Assembly: GCA_946188395.1 (NCBI GenBank)
Contig: CAMHUU010000013.1
Span: forward strand, 1 to 64,000
DNA from: an uncultured Prevotellaceae bacterium
GTDB taxonomy: Bacteria > Bacteroidota > Bacteroidia > Bacteroidales > Bacteroidaceae
Direction of reading: 5' to 3'
Length of the DNA stretch: 64,000 nt
A program made the translations under genes and the position numbers. Shown here in pieces: positions 9,801 to 17,770 of the stretch (positions are counted from its first letter, which is position 1; every line of letters begins with the position of its first letter). Under the pieces are notes generated by a model. The model was not told the origin of the DNA and ran no database searches. It worked only from the letters and a program-made list of their open reading frames with translations.

Positions 9801-10015
9801 CTGTTCGTCAGGCAGCCTACGATGCCGGCAAGCGTCGTATGGTTCCCATCTTCCTCACCACTGCCACTACGGCAGTAGGTGTGGTGCCGATGATTATCGC
9901 ACAGTCCAGTTTCTGGATGCCTGTGGGTGTCACCATCTTCGCTGGTGGTATCGGTTCGCTCATCATGGTGGTCACGATGATGCCCGTTATTTATTGGAAA
10001 GTAAGCACAAAGTAA
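6854..10015 (+). CDS. RND family efflux permease (AcrB/MexB-like)
   Basis: Inner-membrane proton-driven exporter of 1053 residues, normal length for the family. N-terminal TM (HYSISLLIVGILFVLGIYGMYVM), first periplasmic loop with GATSEEIEEQVARPLE, then a TM bundle with the proton-relay segment VLGMVVDNAIVVID (about 398-411), a second long loop and a second TM bundle (ITLMGMIMRNEILIFEH). The pump works with the adaptor upstream and TolC downstream. A five-unit heptad DNA tract at 9214-9248 encodes the odd segment SSHHSPLTTHLST (about residue 787-799) in the second periplasmic region, which looks like an in-frame insertion. Confidence 0.93.
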   Translation: MIMKEKMSWLRWPLEHYSISLLIVGILFVLGIYGMYVMPKDEFPAFTIRQGVVIAAYPGATSEEIEEQVARPLERYLFTYGEVNRQKTTTTSQNGLCIVMVRLNDEVNNKDEVWSKIKHGLNLFKSSLPSGVVALIANDDFGNTSALLIAIESPERSYRELQTYTDQLSDRLRRIPSVANVRIYGEQKEQISLYVDRQRLQAYGIGQQMLFSRLQAQGITTMSGSISDDDQQVPIHVEATENSVEEIANQIIFSDPVSGKVARVRDVARVVREYDSAVSYIEQDGHPCVLLSLEMTPGNNIVQYGEEVESVLSGFAAEVLPDDVTITRIADQPKVVGTSVRDFLRDLIISMVIIILVMMVLFPLRSAIVAAITIPLSTFISVAIMYMMGIELNIVTLAALIVVLGMVVDNAIVVIDGYLEYLGKGFSPKEAAIMSAKQYFMPMMLATLCICVIFFPLLITMKGAFHDALEDFPITITINLMVSLFLAVTVIPFLEVLIIKPNNSISSKPNPITTWVQSTYDKVLDATFRHPWATIVGGIGLVMLSTLIVFALKIRVFPYADRDQFAVEVFMPEGKGIAETRVIADSLRHVLQQDEDIECITSFVGCSSPRFMVCYAPQMAGRNYAQFIVNTTSQDATLELLAKYQPQWSEAFPDAYVRFKRLDYLEVPELEYRFYGENLDSLHVAAERLMVHMRQMPELEWVHTDFLQPFPLISVELDPVASAQLGITRTTAALALSATTSDLRVGQIWEGDYELPIVVKDDADMTFSDIEDLGVTSPVSMVAAGLSSHHSPLTTHLSTNSTVPLRSIAKVKPKWSESRIMHRGGERCITVTAQFANGVYAAPVEARVADIMQNDIDIPQGVRTEVGGEIEYDAEALPQIFGGVAIAMVIIFFFLLFNFKKYGITIVCIAALGLMLPGALIGLGLMNRTLGLTSIMGVITLMGMIMRNEILIFEHAIDLIKKFAPDGFPVGATEEYRRQYNEAVRQAAYDAGKRRMVPIFLTTATTAVGVVPMIIAQSSFWMPVGVTIFAGGIGSLIMVVTMMPVIYWKVSTK
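9214..9248 (+). repeat. Five-unit heptad repeat in the RND permease gene
   Basis: Period is exactly 7 nt, alternating CTCTCAC and CACTCAC, with a last unit CTCTCAA. It is read in frame as Ser/His/Pro/Leu/Thr-rich protein. Related heptad tracts lie at 13278, 20374, 23858, 48112, 48171 and 59937. Confidence 0.85.
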
Positions 10016-10020
10016 GCCGT

Positions 10021-11364
10021 ATGAAAAAGATATTATCCATCATACTTTGTTTGGTTTGCTGCGACTTTGTCGCAGCACAAACATACACGTTAGAGCAACT
10101 CAAAGACTCTGCCCTCCGCAACAACATCGCCATGCGCACGGCGCGGCTCAATATCGATGCCGCCCAGCAACAGCGCAAGGAGGCCTTTACCAACTATTTC
10201 CCCAACGTCAGTGGCACGGGCCTGTGGTTTAATGCCAACAAGGGTATGGCCAAGACAGAGATGAACCTCTCTGAGCAGATTACGCCAGAGTTAGGCATGG
10301 CTCTGGCCCAGTCGCTGCCCGCTGAGGCCCTTGCCGCCTTAGGCAGTCCTATCAGCATCTCAATGATGAAGAACGGAACCATTGGCAGTTTGACGGCTGT
10401 CCAACCGATCTTTGCCGGCGGACAGATCATCAATGGCAACAAACTCGCCAGGGTAGGCGAGGACGTCAGCCGACTTCAGCTGCAGCTCTCAGAGAACGAT
10501 GTGCTGAAGCAGACCGAGCAATACTACTGGCAGCTGGTATCCTTGCAGCAGAAGATGAAGACCATCGAGGCTGTCGAGGCCCTGTTGCAGGAAATCCATA
10601 AGGATGTCGACGTGGCCGTGCGTGCCGGTGTGGCTATGAAGAACGATTTATTGCAGGTGCAGCTTCGCCAGAACGACATCGAGAGTCAGAAGCTGAAGTT
10701 GCAGAATGGCATCTCGATTGTAGGCCTGCTCTTGTCGCAGTATTGTGGCTTGGGATGCGAGAGTCTGAGTGTCAGCATGCCTTCGACTACGGGTGCAGAA
10801 CCGCTTACGGTTGCTGTCTCAGGTGATGCTGCCCTGCCGTCATTGCCCGAATACCAACTGCTGCAAAAGCAGGTCGAAGCCACCAGACTGCAGCGTAAGA
10901 TGGAGGTGGGCAAGAATCTGCCGTCGCTGGGCGTCGGTGCTGGCTACAACTATCATAACCTGTTGGAAAACGATCATTCGTTCGGCATGGTGTTCGCTAC
11001 TGTCAGCGTGCCTATTTCCGACTGGTGGGGCGGTTCGCACGCCATCAAGCGCAGCAAGATTCAGCAGCAGAAAGCCGAAGCACAGCTTGCCGACAATGCA
11101 CAACTGCTGAAGATTCGTATGCAGAAGGCTTGGAACGATGTGCAGGAGACCTACGGACAGCTGGGCATTGCCCGTCGTAGCATCGAGCAGGCTGAAGAAA
11201 ATCTGCGCCTGAACCGTAATTTCTATCGTGCCGGTACCTGTCGAATGTCCGATTTGCTCGAAGCACAGCTGCTCTATCAGCAGGCCTGCGACAAGCATAC
11301 CGACGCCTATGCCGACTACCAGAACAAACTGCTGGAATATCGTCAGTCGGTGGGCATAAAATAG
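10021..11364 (+). CDS. TolC family outer-membrane channel
   Basis: 447 residues from ATG 10021. That start gives a signal peptide (MKKILSIILCLVCCDFVAAQ), whereas an upstream in-frame ATG at 9994 would overlap the permease gene and bury the signal. The mature protein starts TYTLEQLKDSALRNNIAMRTARLNIDAAQQQ and has the two-fold helical-hairpin repeat of OEP/TolC proteins, with VSVPISDWWGGSHAIKRSKIQQQKAEAQ near the second strand pair. It is the third component of the tripartite pump. It ends 3 bp before the convergent stop of the next gene. Confidence 0.9.
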   Translation: MKKILSIILCLVCCDFVAAQTYTLEQLKDSALRNNIAMRTARLNIDAAQQQRKEAFTNYFPNVSGTGLWFNANKGMAKTEMNLSEQITPELGMALAQSLPAEALAALGSPISISMMKNGTIGSLTAVQPIFAGGQIINGNKLARVGEDVSRLQLQLSENDVLKQTEQYYWQLVSLQQKMKTIEAVEALLQEIHKDVDVAVRAGVAMKNDLLQVQLRQNDIESQKLKLQNGISIVGLLLSQYCGLGCESLSVSMPSTTGAEPLTVAVSGDAALPSLPEYQLLQKQVEATRLQRKMEVGKNLPSLGVGAGYNYHNLLENDHSFGMVFATVSVPISDWWGGSHAIKRSKIQQQKAEAQLADNAQLLKIRMQKAWNDVQETYGQLGIARRSIEQAEENLRLNRNFYRAGTCRMSDLLEAQLLYQQACDKHTDAYADYQNKLLEYRQSVGIK

Positions 11365-11367
11365 CGA

Positions 11368-13680
11368 TTACCATTTGTCTTTGGTCTGGATGTCGTCGCC
11401 CCAGCGATGATCTTTGGGGAAGGGTTGCCCGCCCCAGGCCTTGACTTGTGTCCAAGGCTGCGGAGCATCCGTCCAGAAGGGGTGCGACGCCGGGAGTCCC
11501 AAAGGCATGAAGGCCAGACTGGTCATATAGAGCGAGCCGTTGTTGGTATACCAGTCGGCTGTCTCGGGCTGCGACCCGCAGAAGCCAATGGTGAGATAGC
11601 CTGCGGTGTTGAAGTTCTGCTGCGTGTCGAACATGCGGTGCATCACCTTCGTCAGGGCGGCACGAACCTGTCCGTTGCTCAGGTCCTTGGGCAATTTCTG
11701 GTACCACGCCATCAGGGCCAGCGGCTGCATGGCTGCCAGACGGTAGGGTGTAGAACGTCCGATGACGGGGAAGGTGCCTTCGGGCGAGATGAATCGCTCG
11801 AGGATGATGGCAAACTTCTGGGCGCGCTTCAAGGCACGGTCGTAGTATTTCTGATAGTCGAGTCGCGAATTGTATTTCGAGTCGACCATCGCCTGTAGGG
11901 TTTCCAGATACATGGCGTGAAACACGTAGCTCGAATAATAGTCGAAGGCAAACACGGGGCCGTCGGCATACCATCCGTCACCCACATACCACTCTTCCAC
12001 CTTGCGGCAGGCGGTGTTCACGCGGAACTCGTCGAACGGAGCCTTGGCCTTTGCCAGCAGACTCTCGATGGTCGACGAAAAGAGGAACCAGTTGGTGTAG
12101 GGCGGGTCAATCTTCCGCATGCCCTGGAACTCCTTGATGTAACGCTGTTTGGTCACCTCGTCCAACGGCTCCCACAGCACGTCCCAGGCACGCAGGAACG
12201 ATTCGGCAATGTAGGCCGCATCCACCAGGTTCTGTCCCGCCTTGCCCCAACAGAGGTAGTCGGGCGATTCCGGGTCGACGGAGTTCTTGTAGGCTGCCAA
12301 TGCCCACTGGCGCAGCTGGCGGCGCTGCTGTCCTTCGGCAGTGTCGTCGTCGGGCAGTGTAAGCCAGGGGGCTATGCCTGCCATCAGTCGTCCGAAGGTT
12401 TCCATATAGACTACCGAGCGGTCGCGGTTGTCGAACGAGGGCGAGAACTCGGTCTTCATGTTCTTTTGCAGTTCACCCTTGGCCATATTCTCCAGCACGG
12501 GCTGTGCCATCTTCCAGGCCAGCGCACACCAGTATTCACGATCGGTTCGCTGTGTCTTCTGCAGATAACGGTAGTATTCGCAGGCAGCCAGCAGGAAGGC
12601 TCCTACGCCAAAGTTCGCCTCGTTGTTTGTATCAACCCGTTGTCCGGGAATGGCCCGTTCGCCAATGGGCTGCACGTAGCCCACCTTGCCATCAGGCTGC
12701 AGGGCAATGGTGGTCAGGTATTGCCACGCTTTCTCTATCGTGGGGGCGTATTCCTGTAGCGGCAGATAGCCGTTGTTGACGCCCCAAAGCAGACCATAGC
12801 AGAAAAATGCCGTTCCGCTGGTTTCGTAGCCGGGAGCCTGTTCCGGGTCCATCATCGAGCGTGTCCAGTGGCCCTCGGGCTGCTGCAGCTGCTTGACGGC
12901 ACTGGCCAGTCGCACGAATTTCTCGGCAAAGAACGGCTGATGCCTGTAGCTTGTCGGCATGTCCTGCAGCACCTTGGCCAATCCTGCCAACACCCATCCG
13001 TCGCCACGAGCCCAGAAGTCCTTCTTGCCGTTGGCCGTCTTGTGTTGGGGGTACACATATTTGCCGTCACGGAAGTAAAGGCCCGTCTCCTGGTCGAGCA
13101 TGATGCTGTCGCTATAGCAGATGTTCTCGTAGAGCTTGTCCAGATACTTCTCGTCGCCCGTCAGCCTGTACATCTTCGTCATCACTGGCATCACCATATA
13201 GAGCGCATCGGCCCACCACCAGTAGTCGTTGACCTTCGAGTCGGCCACGTAGCCCATCACCTCTTTGGCCCGCGCCACTCTCACCTCTGACTTCTTACCT
13301 CTTACCTCTAAATTATACAGGTCGATATACGTCTGGAAACAAATTTGCCAGTCGCCAAACAGCACATAGTCCTGCCCTTCGCCATACTGCTTGTATTTCC
13401 ACTTTTGCTGATTGCGCTCCGTAGCGCCCATCCACTGATTGTGGTTGGCCCAACGTATGCTATAGTCCAGCATCTCGTTGTCTTTCAGCAGTTTATACAC
13501 TTCTATATTGCCCGTATGGTACGCTGCGTTATCCCAGAAAGCCCTCACCTCGGCAGGGTGGTTCGCCTGCCAGTAGCTGTTCACTTTCCGAATCATTTCC
13601 TTCACTTCCTCGCCCGTCCATTGCTTTGCCTGCAACGTCAGAACCGAGAACACACAGATAGTAGTAAGTAGTTTTCTCAT
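11368..13680 (-). CDS. GH105-like unsaturated glucuronyl hydrolase fused to DUF2264
   Basis: Secreted two-domain enzyme of about 770 residues. The N-terminal (alpha/alpha)6 domain carries WWWADALYMVMPVMTKMYRLTGD and FWARGDGWVLAGLAKVL, the signature segments of GH88/GH105 enzymes that hydrolyse unsaturated uronyl ends left by polysaccharide lyases. The C-terminal 350 residues (ENMAKGELQKNMK..., PDYLCWGKAGQNLVDAAYIAESFLRAWD, YVGDGWYADGP) match DUF2264. The promoter box TACCTTTGC lies at 13696-13704, so translation should begin at ATG 13680 (or 13689), not at the ATG 13710 upstream of the box. A heptad DNA tract encodes NLEVRGKKSEVRVA. Confidence 0.8.
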   Translation of the reverse strand: MRKLLTTICVFSVLTLQAKQWTGEEVKEMIRKVNSYWQANHPAEVRAFWDNAAYHTGNIEVYKLLKDNEMLDYSIRWANHNQWMGATERNQQKWKYKQYGEGQDYVLFGDWQICFQTYIDLYNLEVRGKKSEVRVARAKEVMGYVADSKVNDYWWWADALYMVMPVMTKMYRLTGDEKYLDKLYENICYSDSIMLDQETGLYFRDGKYVYPQHKTANGKKDFWARGDGWVLAGLAKVLQDMPTSYRHQPFFAEKFVRLASAVKQLQQPEGHWTRSMMDPEQAPGYETSGTAFFCYGLLWGVNNGYLPLQEYAPTIEKAWQYLTTIALQPDGKVGYVQPIGERAIPGQRVDTNNEANFGVGAFLLAACEYYRYLQKTQRTDREYWCALAWKMAQPVLENMAKGELQKNMKTEFSPSFDNRDRSVVYMETFGRLMAGIAPWLTLPDDDTAEGQQRRQLRQWALAAYKNSVDPESPDYLCWGKAGQNLVDAAYIAESFLRAWDVLWEPLDEVTKQRYIKEFQGMRKIDPPYTNWFLFSSTIESLLAKAKAPFDEFRVNTACRKVEEWYVGDGWYADGPVFAFDYYSSYVFHAMYLETLQAMVDSKYNSRLDYQKYYDRALKRAQKFAIILERFISPEGTFPVIGRSTPYRLAAMQPLALMAWYQKLPKDLSNGQVRAALTKVMHRMFDTQQNFNTAGYLTIGFCGSQPETADWYTNNGSLYMTSLAFMPLGLPASHPFWTDAPQPWTQVKAWGGQPFPKDHRWGDDIQTKDKW
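13278..13312 (-). repeat. Five-unit heptad repeat in the GH105/DUF2264 gene
   Basis: On the plus strand the units read CTCTCAC, CTCTGAC, TTCTTAC, CTCTTAC, CTCTAAA. On the coding strand they give LEVRGKKSEVR, a basic stretch out of character with the surrounding enzyme fold. Confidence 0.8.
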
Positions 13681-13695
13681 ATTGTCCATTTGTCT

Positions 13696-13704
13696 GCAAA
13701 GGTA
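13696..13704 (-). promoter_or_regulatory. Promoter -7 box (TACCTTTGC) of the GH105/DUF2264 gene
   Basis: Consensus TAnnTTTGC on the minus strand, 15 nt before ATG 13680. It fixes the start choice for that gene. Confidence 0.7.
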
Positions 13705-13760
13705 GCGCAAAACAATCTAAAAACCAAAAGAAAACTCAAAAAAGATTGCACTGTGGCGTT

Positions 13761-14939
13761 TTATTCTTTCCCTAAATTCAGTCTGATTCCTATTTGCAGC
13801 GTCCAGTTGAAGGGCTGGTCCTTGAAGAAGTTCTTTACCTTGCTGTTGTTCTTCAGATAATAGCGCACACCGGGTTCTGCATAGATGCCTACGAGGGGCA
13901 CGATGTCGTATTCCACACCTAAACTTCCCCCCAGTGACCACTGCGGATGGTCGTATCGGGTCTGTACGTCGACACCTTCTATATTCGTTTTAGCGTTGAA
14001 ATTCCAGTCAATCTGTGCACCTGCCGAGGCGTAGGCCTTCCATCCCTTGCCTTTCCATACGCTATACTGCACGTTGAGAGGGACGCCCACGTAGTCGAGG
14101 TGCTGTTCGGTGGTGACGGGGGTGTAGCTGAGGACGTTGACAAACTGAGAGTTCAGTCGCGTATAGACGAGTCCTGTGCTCAGTGTCCAGTGCGACGTCA
14201 GGGGATAGCTCAGGGTGAGACCAAAGCTGATGGGGTGCGAGTGATGCTGACGTTCCTCGTAGCCTACCAACCAGATAGGCTCGTCGCTGGCAATGCTGCG
14301 TGTGGGCAGATAATCGCTGAAGTCGAAACGACGGGCCATCTCCGGACTCATTTGAACACCATTCGTCCTTCGATACGCCATCAGTCCGTTGTTAGCCATC
14401 AGGCCAATGCTCATCGTCTTGCGTTTTCTGGCAGTCGGGGAGACGGGAGAGTCCTGAAGGGTAGGGTGAGGGGCCAAATCCTTTTGGGGCTGCTCTTGTT
14501 TCGGCAGCTCTTGCTGAGCCACTTCTTCTTGAGGCAGTTCTTGCTGAGCAACTTCCTGCTGAACCACTTCTTGCTGAACCTGTTCCTGTTGAGGCTGCTG
14601 TTTCAGAGTCATCGCTTTGCTCAGTTCCTCTCGTTTTTTCTCAAATTGCTCGTTGGCTGTTTCAGCAAGCTGTTCATTAGCCGTTTTGGCACGCTGTTCG
14701 TTGGCTGTTTTTGCAAATTGCTTGCTGGGCGCTTGCTGACTTGGCCATAACCACCATCCTATTCCAAAAAGCAGTGCGATGAGGGCTGCAACACTTGCCC
14801 AGCGTTGCCACATGTTCACTACGACGTTGCGCTGCTGGGGCAGGCGTCGCTCAATATCGGCCCACAGTCCTTCCGGAGCTCGTAGCTCGTAGTCAGCCAG
14901 TTGCTCGCGGAGTTGTTCTGTCCAGTCTTTCTTCGTCAT
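13761..14939 (-). CDS. Anti-sigma-like N-terminus, inner-membrane helix and outer-membrane beta-barrel in one chain
   Basis: 392 residues. Residues 1-35 (WTEQLREQLADYELRAPEGLWADIERRL) match the short cytoplasmic motif found in proteins encoded after ECF sigma factors. A single TM follows (about 46-66), then a Gln/Glu-rich linker with four KTANEQ-type repeats (about 73-100) and QQEV/QQEL repeats (118-150). The rest is a porin-like barrel (SFGLTLSYPLTSHWTLSTGLVYTRL..., ending FNWTLQIGIRLNLGKE). Its first 4 bp overlap the sigma gene, indicating translational coupling. The layout implies a chain crossing the periplasm and acting as anti-sigma/sensor. That function is inferred. Confidence 0.65.
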   Translation of the reverse strand: MTKKDWTEQLREQLADYELRAPEGLWADIERRLPQQRNVVVNMWQRWASVAALIALLFGIGWWLWPSQQAPSKQFAKTANEQRAKTANEQLAETANEQFEKKREELSKAMTLKQQPQQEQVQQEVVQQEVAQQELPQEEVAQQELPKQEQPQKDLAPHPTLQDSPVSPTARKRKTMSIGLMANNGLMAYRRTNGVQMSPEMARRFDFSDYLPTRSIASDEPIWLVGYEERQHHSHPISFGLTLSYPLTSHWTLSTGLVYTRLNSQFVNVLSYTPVTTEQHLDYVGVPLNVQYSVWKGKGWKAYASAGAQIDWNFNAKTNIEGVDVQTRYDHPQWSLGGSLGVEYDIVPLVGIYAEPGVRYYLKNNSKVKNFFKDQPFNWTLQIGIRLNLGKE

Positions 14940-15478
14940 AGCTTGTTATTCTTTAGATAGTTGTTGATGCGTTTGGCGAGCTCCTTTTTGGCTCTTGCGT
15001 ATTGCGAGGTAGAGGTTCCGGGCGCTATGCCTAGCAGACGGGCTATTTCTTTGTGCGGCAGTTGCTCGAACACATACAGGTTGAGCACCATCCTATAGCC
15101 TGGGGGCAACTGGCTGATGAGTCGCCAGAGAACGTCAGGCGGCACGCGCCCTATGTCAGGCTCTTCTTCTTCAGGCTCATCAGGCAGAAGGTCTGTCGTT
15201 TGCAGGCGTTCATGACGTTTGACGTAGTCGACGGCCTGATGTACGACGATGCTGGTGACCCACGCCTTGAGCGACCCTTCGCCCTGATAGTTAAAGTGGT
15301 CCAGCGAGGTGAGTATCTTGACAAACGAGTCCTGCACAACGTCGCGGGCGTCTTCCTGATTAGCCACATACCGTAATGCAATGGCCATAGTCCGCCCCGC
15401 AAAGCGTTCGTAGAGGCGACGCTTAGCCTCCCGTTCTCCGCCACGTATTGCCTTTAGCAGTTGTTGCTCAGTTTCCAA
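14936..15478 (-). CDS. ECF RNA polymerase sigma factor (module 1)
   Basis: 180 residues. Region 2 contains RLYERFAGRTMAIALRYVANQEDARDVVQDSFVKIL, and region 4 contains LPPGYRMVLNLYVFEQLPHKEIARLLGIAPGTSTSQYARAKKEL (helix-turn-helix). The likely start is TTG at 15478; no ATG gives a complete region 2. The stop of the upstream lipoprotein is only 6 bp away and the barrel/anti-sigma gene overlaps by 4 bp, so the three are probably one transcript. Same TTG usage as the second ECF gene. Confidence 0.88.
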   Translation of the reverse strand: METEQQLLKAIRGGEREAKRRLYERFAGRTMAIALRYVANQEDARDVVQDSFVKILTSLDHFNYQGEGSLKAWVTSIVVHQAVDYVKRHERLQTTDLLPDEPEEEEPDIGRVPPDVLWRLISQLPPGYRMVLNLYVFEQLPHKEIARLLGIAPGTSTSQYARAKKELAKRINNYLKNNKL

Positions 15479-15484
15479 GGTCTC

Positions 15485-16141
15485 TTAATGTAGTCGTTTT
15501 GTACTAACAAGCAACAGCGTCAGCGCTGGCTCGAAGGTATGGGTAGCGGTTCTGGTGCGGGCATAATCTCTACTTTGGACACTAACCTTGCTCACTGTCA
15601 TTTTCAGTATCAATTGGTCTGTGTCTTGCTCGTAGGTGACTTCAGCCTCACAGTCGAGTGTCACTTTCCATGAGCTGTAGCCAAAGATGACGTCATAAGA
15701 ATTTTCTGTAGCATTTTTATTGGCGATATAAGTTGTTTTCTCAGAAAATCCCAAATCCACGGAATAAAAATAATAGGGAGAATAGTCCCCAAAGGGTTGG
15801 CTTTCAAAAGAAAAAGCGTCTTCAGCAGATGGTTCTGCCAATTCATCAGTTAAAAGGTTCTTTATTTGTAGAATGTCGTTAGGCATGTGTCCTACCCGAA
15901 TAACCCCATTTCCATGATCGTTAGTGGACATGGATCTCTCAAAGTAGATTGTCGTTTGGTCTACAACTTGACGGTTTACTATCCAGTTGGCCTCATAAGC
16001 GACAACGGACAATGACTTATTCATCCCTGCTGTTAAGTTATATACTTCTTCCTCTTTCGTACAAGCAGCTAACAGACAGATGGCCAAACCTGCTATTAGA
16101 ATCATAGCCATCAAAGGCAAATATGATGTTCCCTTTTTCAT
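15485..16141 (-). CDS. Small lipoprotein upstream of ECF module 1
   Basis: 218 residues from ATG 16141, which gives MKKGTSYLPLMAMILIAG...LLAAC lipobox. A start further upstream would put 12 extra residues before the basic n-region. The body is beta-rich with no recognised domain and no cysteines beyond the lipobox and one near residue 165. It starts 1 bp after the stop of the next upstream lipoprotein gene and ends 6 bp before the sigma gene. Possible surface or periplasmic ligand of the sigma/barrel module, on position only. Confidence 0.7.
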   Translation of the reverse strand: MKKGTSYLPLMAMILIAGLAICLLAACTKEEEVYNLTAGMNKSLSVVAYEANWIVNRQVVDQTTIYFERSMSTNDHGNGVIRVGHMPNDILQIKNLLTDELAEPSAEDAFSFESQPFGDYSPYYFYSVDLGFSEKTTYIANKNATENSYDVIFGYSSWKVTLDCEAEVTYEQDTDQLILKMTVSKVSVQSRDYARTRTATHTFEPALTLLLVSTKRLH

Positions 16142-16142
16142 T

Positions 16143-16562
16143 CTATTCGTTATAAACTCTAAACTTGAAATACTCATCTTCTGAGTAATACAGCCTTAAC
16201 TCAGTGTGGGTTACCGTATAACTATACACATCTACCAAATGATCTCTGAAAAAATTATCTGGGTCAGAACCTACATAATACACTAAAGTCATTGATGGAC
16301 GGGTGAATCGAATCTCATTGTTCTTCCATGAGTACTGTCCAAACATTTCATTTCCATATATCTTGCCTGTGTATGTCCAGTCCGAATGAATTGTCATGAT
16401 GTAATAATAGCCTTCTGCCTCTTTCAGTACTTCGTTCGATTCATTTCCGTAGCTCACCAAGAGCCATGTTTTACACAATGCAGAGTTGACGTTATCATCA
16501 CATCCTGTCATTGTCATTAGCAAGAGAAACAAGACACTAAATTGACACAACAATTTCTTCAT
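16143..16562 (-). CDS. Lipocalin-like small lipoprotein
   Basis: 139 residues: signal peptide with lipobox MTGC, then SALCKTWLLVSYGNESNEVLKEAEGYYYIMTIHSDWTYTG and YSWKNNEIRFTRP. The pattern of a W near the start followed by antiparallel strands resembles lipocalin-like/META-type domains of Bacteroidetes lipoproteins. Part of the run of small lipoproteins between the two ECF modules. Confidence 0.6.
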   Translation of the reverse strand: MKKLLCQFSVLFLLLMTMTGCDDNVNSALCKTWLLVSYGNESNEVLKEAEGYYYIMTIHSDWTYTGKIYGNEMFGQYSWKNNEIRFTRPSMTLVYYVGSDPDNFFRDHLVDVYSYTVTHTELRLYYSEDEYFKFRVYNE

Positions 16563-16579
16563 AACAAATATCTTTTTTA

Positions 16580-16627
16580 TTACGCTATGATTTTCCGGCC
16601 GTTCTGGATATACAGGCCCTTGCCATT
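16580..16627 (-). pseudogene. Out-of-frame remnant of a C-terminal sorting tail
   Basis: Directly behind the stop of the 16626 lipoprotein, a shifted frame reads NGKGLYIQNGRKIIA and then stops. This matches the tail type seen intact at the ends of the secreted proteins here (RGLNIVNGKKVYVK). It has no start codon and no upstream open frame. Either a longer gene once ended here or a tail was left by recombination. Confidence 0.55.
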
Positions 16628-17093
16628 AAAAGTTTATATCCACAACATTGCTCTCCTTGAAGGATATTTCGCCTAGTTCCCTTCCGTCCAACGACAACTG
16701 GAAAGTGTCGCCCTCCACGTCGTACAGCGTGAAATAGATATTCACCCGGCAGAGACAAGTAGCACGGTTGCCATTGGGATCTAGAATCTTCTCGCGGACA
16801 TTGACATCGAGCTTCCTACCAGTCTGTTGACAGTCTACGTATAATTCGCCATGATGACAGTTTACTTTATAGTTTACCATCTCACCTGAGATGGTATTGC
16901 CCTGGCGAGTCAGTTTGATAGCCAGACGGGGAATCTCCTCCCCCTCGCCAGAATCTGCCTGCGTGGAACGCGTTGACGAAGAAGAACATTCCGTGTTGTG
17001 CACGTTTCCCACCGACACCCCGCTTTCTGCTGTTGAACAACCCGTGAGAAACAATAGAGCCATTAAAGGCAAAAATAAAGATTTCTTATTCAT
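16626..17093 (-). CDS. Cysteine-containing small lipoprotein
   Basis: 155 residues: signal peptide MNKKSLFLPLMALLFLTGC (lipobox), Ser/Thr-rich spacer, then a beta domain with NYKVNCHHGELYVDCQQ and ATCLCRVNIYFTLYD. The paired C...C and CxC arrangement recurs in the lipoprotein at 26025-26591 (FNCVSHKF..., NCVCSYDLGYIL), so the two are probably distant paralogs. Function unknown. Confidence 0.65.
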   Translation of the reverse strand: MNKKSLFLPLMALLFLTGCSTAESGVSVGNVHNTECSSSSTRSTQADSGEGEEIPRLAIKLTRQGNTISGEMVNYKVNCHHGELYVDCQQTGRKLDVNVREKILDPNGNRATCLCRVNIYFTLYDVEGDTFQLSLDGRELGEISFKESNVVDINF

Positions 17094-17149
17094 ATAAACG
17101 TTGCCTTAGTTTTTACTATACGCCATAATCGATGTGACTGCTGTTTTCT

Positions 17150-17770
17150 TCATCTCACGTTTATTGGGGGGTAGTCGAAACCGTCTGTTGTGGAGTAACG
17201 GAAATTGAAAAAGCCATATTGTCCGCCTTCATGATCAAACCGTGAAACAGCCCATCCGTTGAGATAGAATTGGGTGTCTATTTCTGGGGCCTTTCGGTAT
17301 TCCTGATGATAACTGCGCGAGTAAGCCACTCTGAAATGCTGGCCGGTGGGTAGGTTCAGGGTGATTTCGCGCTTGTCGACGCTCTCTGCACCATCGAATT
17401 CACCAAAGGACATATAATAATGGCGTTTACCATCAAGAGATGTAGTCTCATACAAGATGAGTCCCATAAAACGGGCCAGATACTCTCTTGTAGTGGCCTG
17501 CTCTCGCATCTTTCTTTCATAGTCCTCCCATTTCACCAATGGATACTCCTGCCCCTGATAGGTCACCGACACATCTTTGATGATGTTGCCTTTATAAGTG
17601 GAATCCAGCATGTCGTTTCCATCACTGTCGGTAAAGGTAAAGGAAAACGTGACGGGCGCGATGTCCCAAATGACATTCTCGCCTCCATTGTCGTTGTCGT
17701 CGTCGCTGCTACATGCTCCCAAACCGATTGCCGTCATCAGGGCGACGGCTACCCATAATACTTTCTTCAT
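17150..17770 (-). CDS. Lipoprotein carrying the duplicated serpin-type leader
   Basis: 206 residues from ATG 17770 (MKKVLWVAVALMTAIGLGAC lipobox). An in-frame ATG 21 nt upstream would place the promoter box TAAATTTGC (17778-17786) inside the gene, so the downstream ATG is preferred, though the leader would then be very short. The signal peptide and about 100 bp upstream are nearly identical to those of the serpin gene, while the mature protein (VTFSFTFTDSDGNDMLDS..., FYLNGWAVSRFDHEGGQYGFFNFRYS) is unrelated to serpins and not recognised. Confidence 0.65.
   Translation of the reverse strand: MKKVLWVAVALMTAIGLGACSSDDDNDNGGENVIWDIAPVTFSFTFTDSDGNDMLDSTYKGNIIKDVSVTYQGQEYPLVKWEDYERKMREQATTREYLARFMGLILYETTSLDGKRHYYMSFGEFDGAESVDKREITLNLPTGQHFRVAYSRSYHQEYRKAPEIDTQFYLNGWAVSRFDHEGGQYGFFNFRYSTTDGFDYPPINVR

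Noticed and set aside
14460..14720. Gln/Glu repeats in the module 1 barrel gene as a minisatellite error
   Set aside because: The repeats keep frame, keep periplasmic-linker composition and have a counterpart in the module 2 protein, so they look like a genuine linker.
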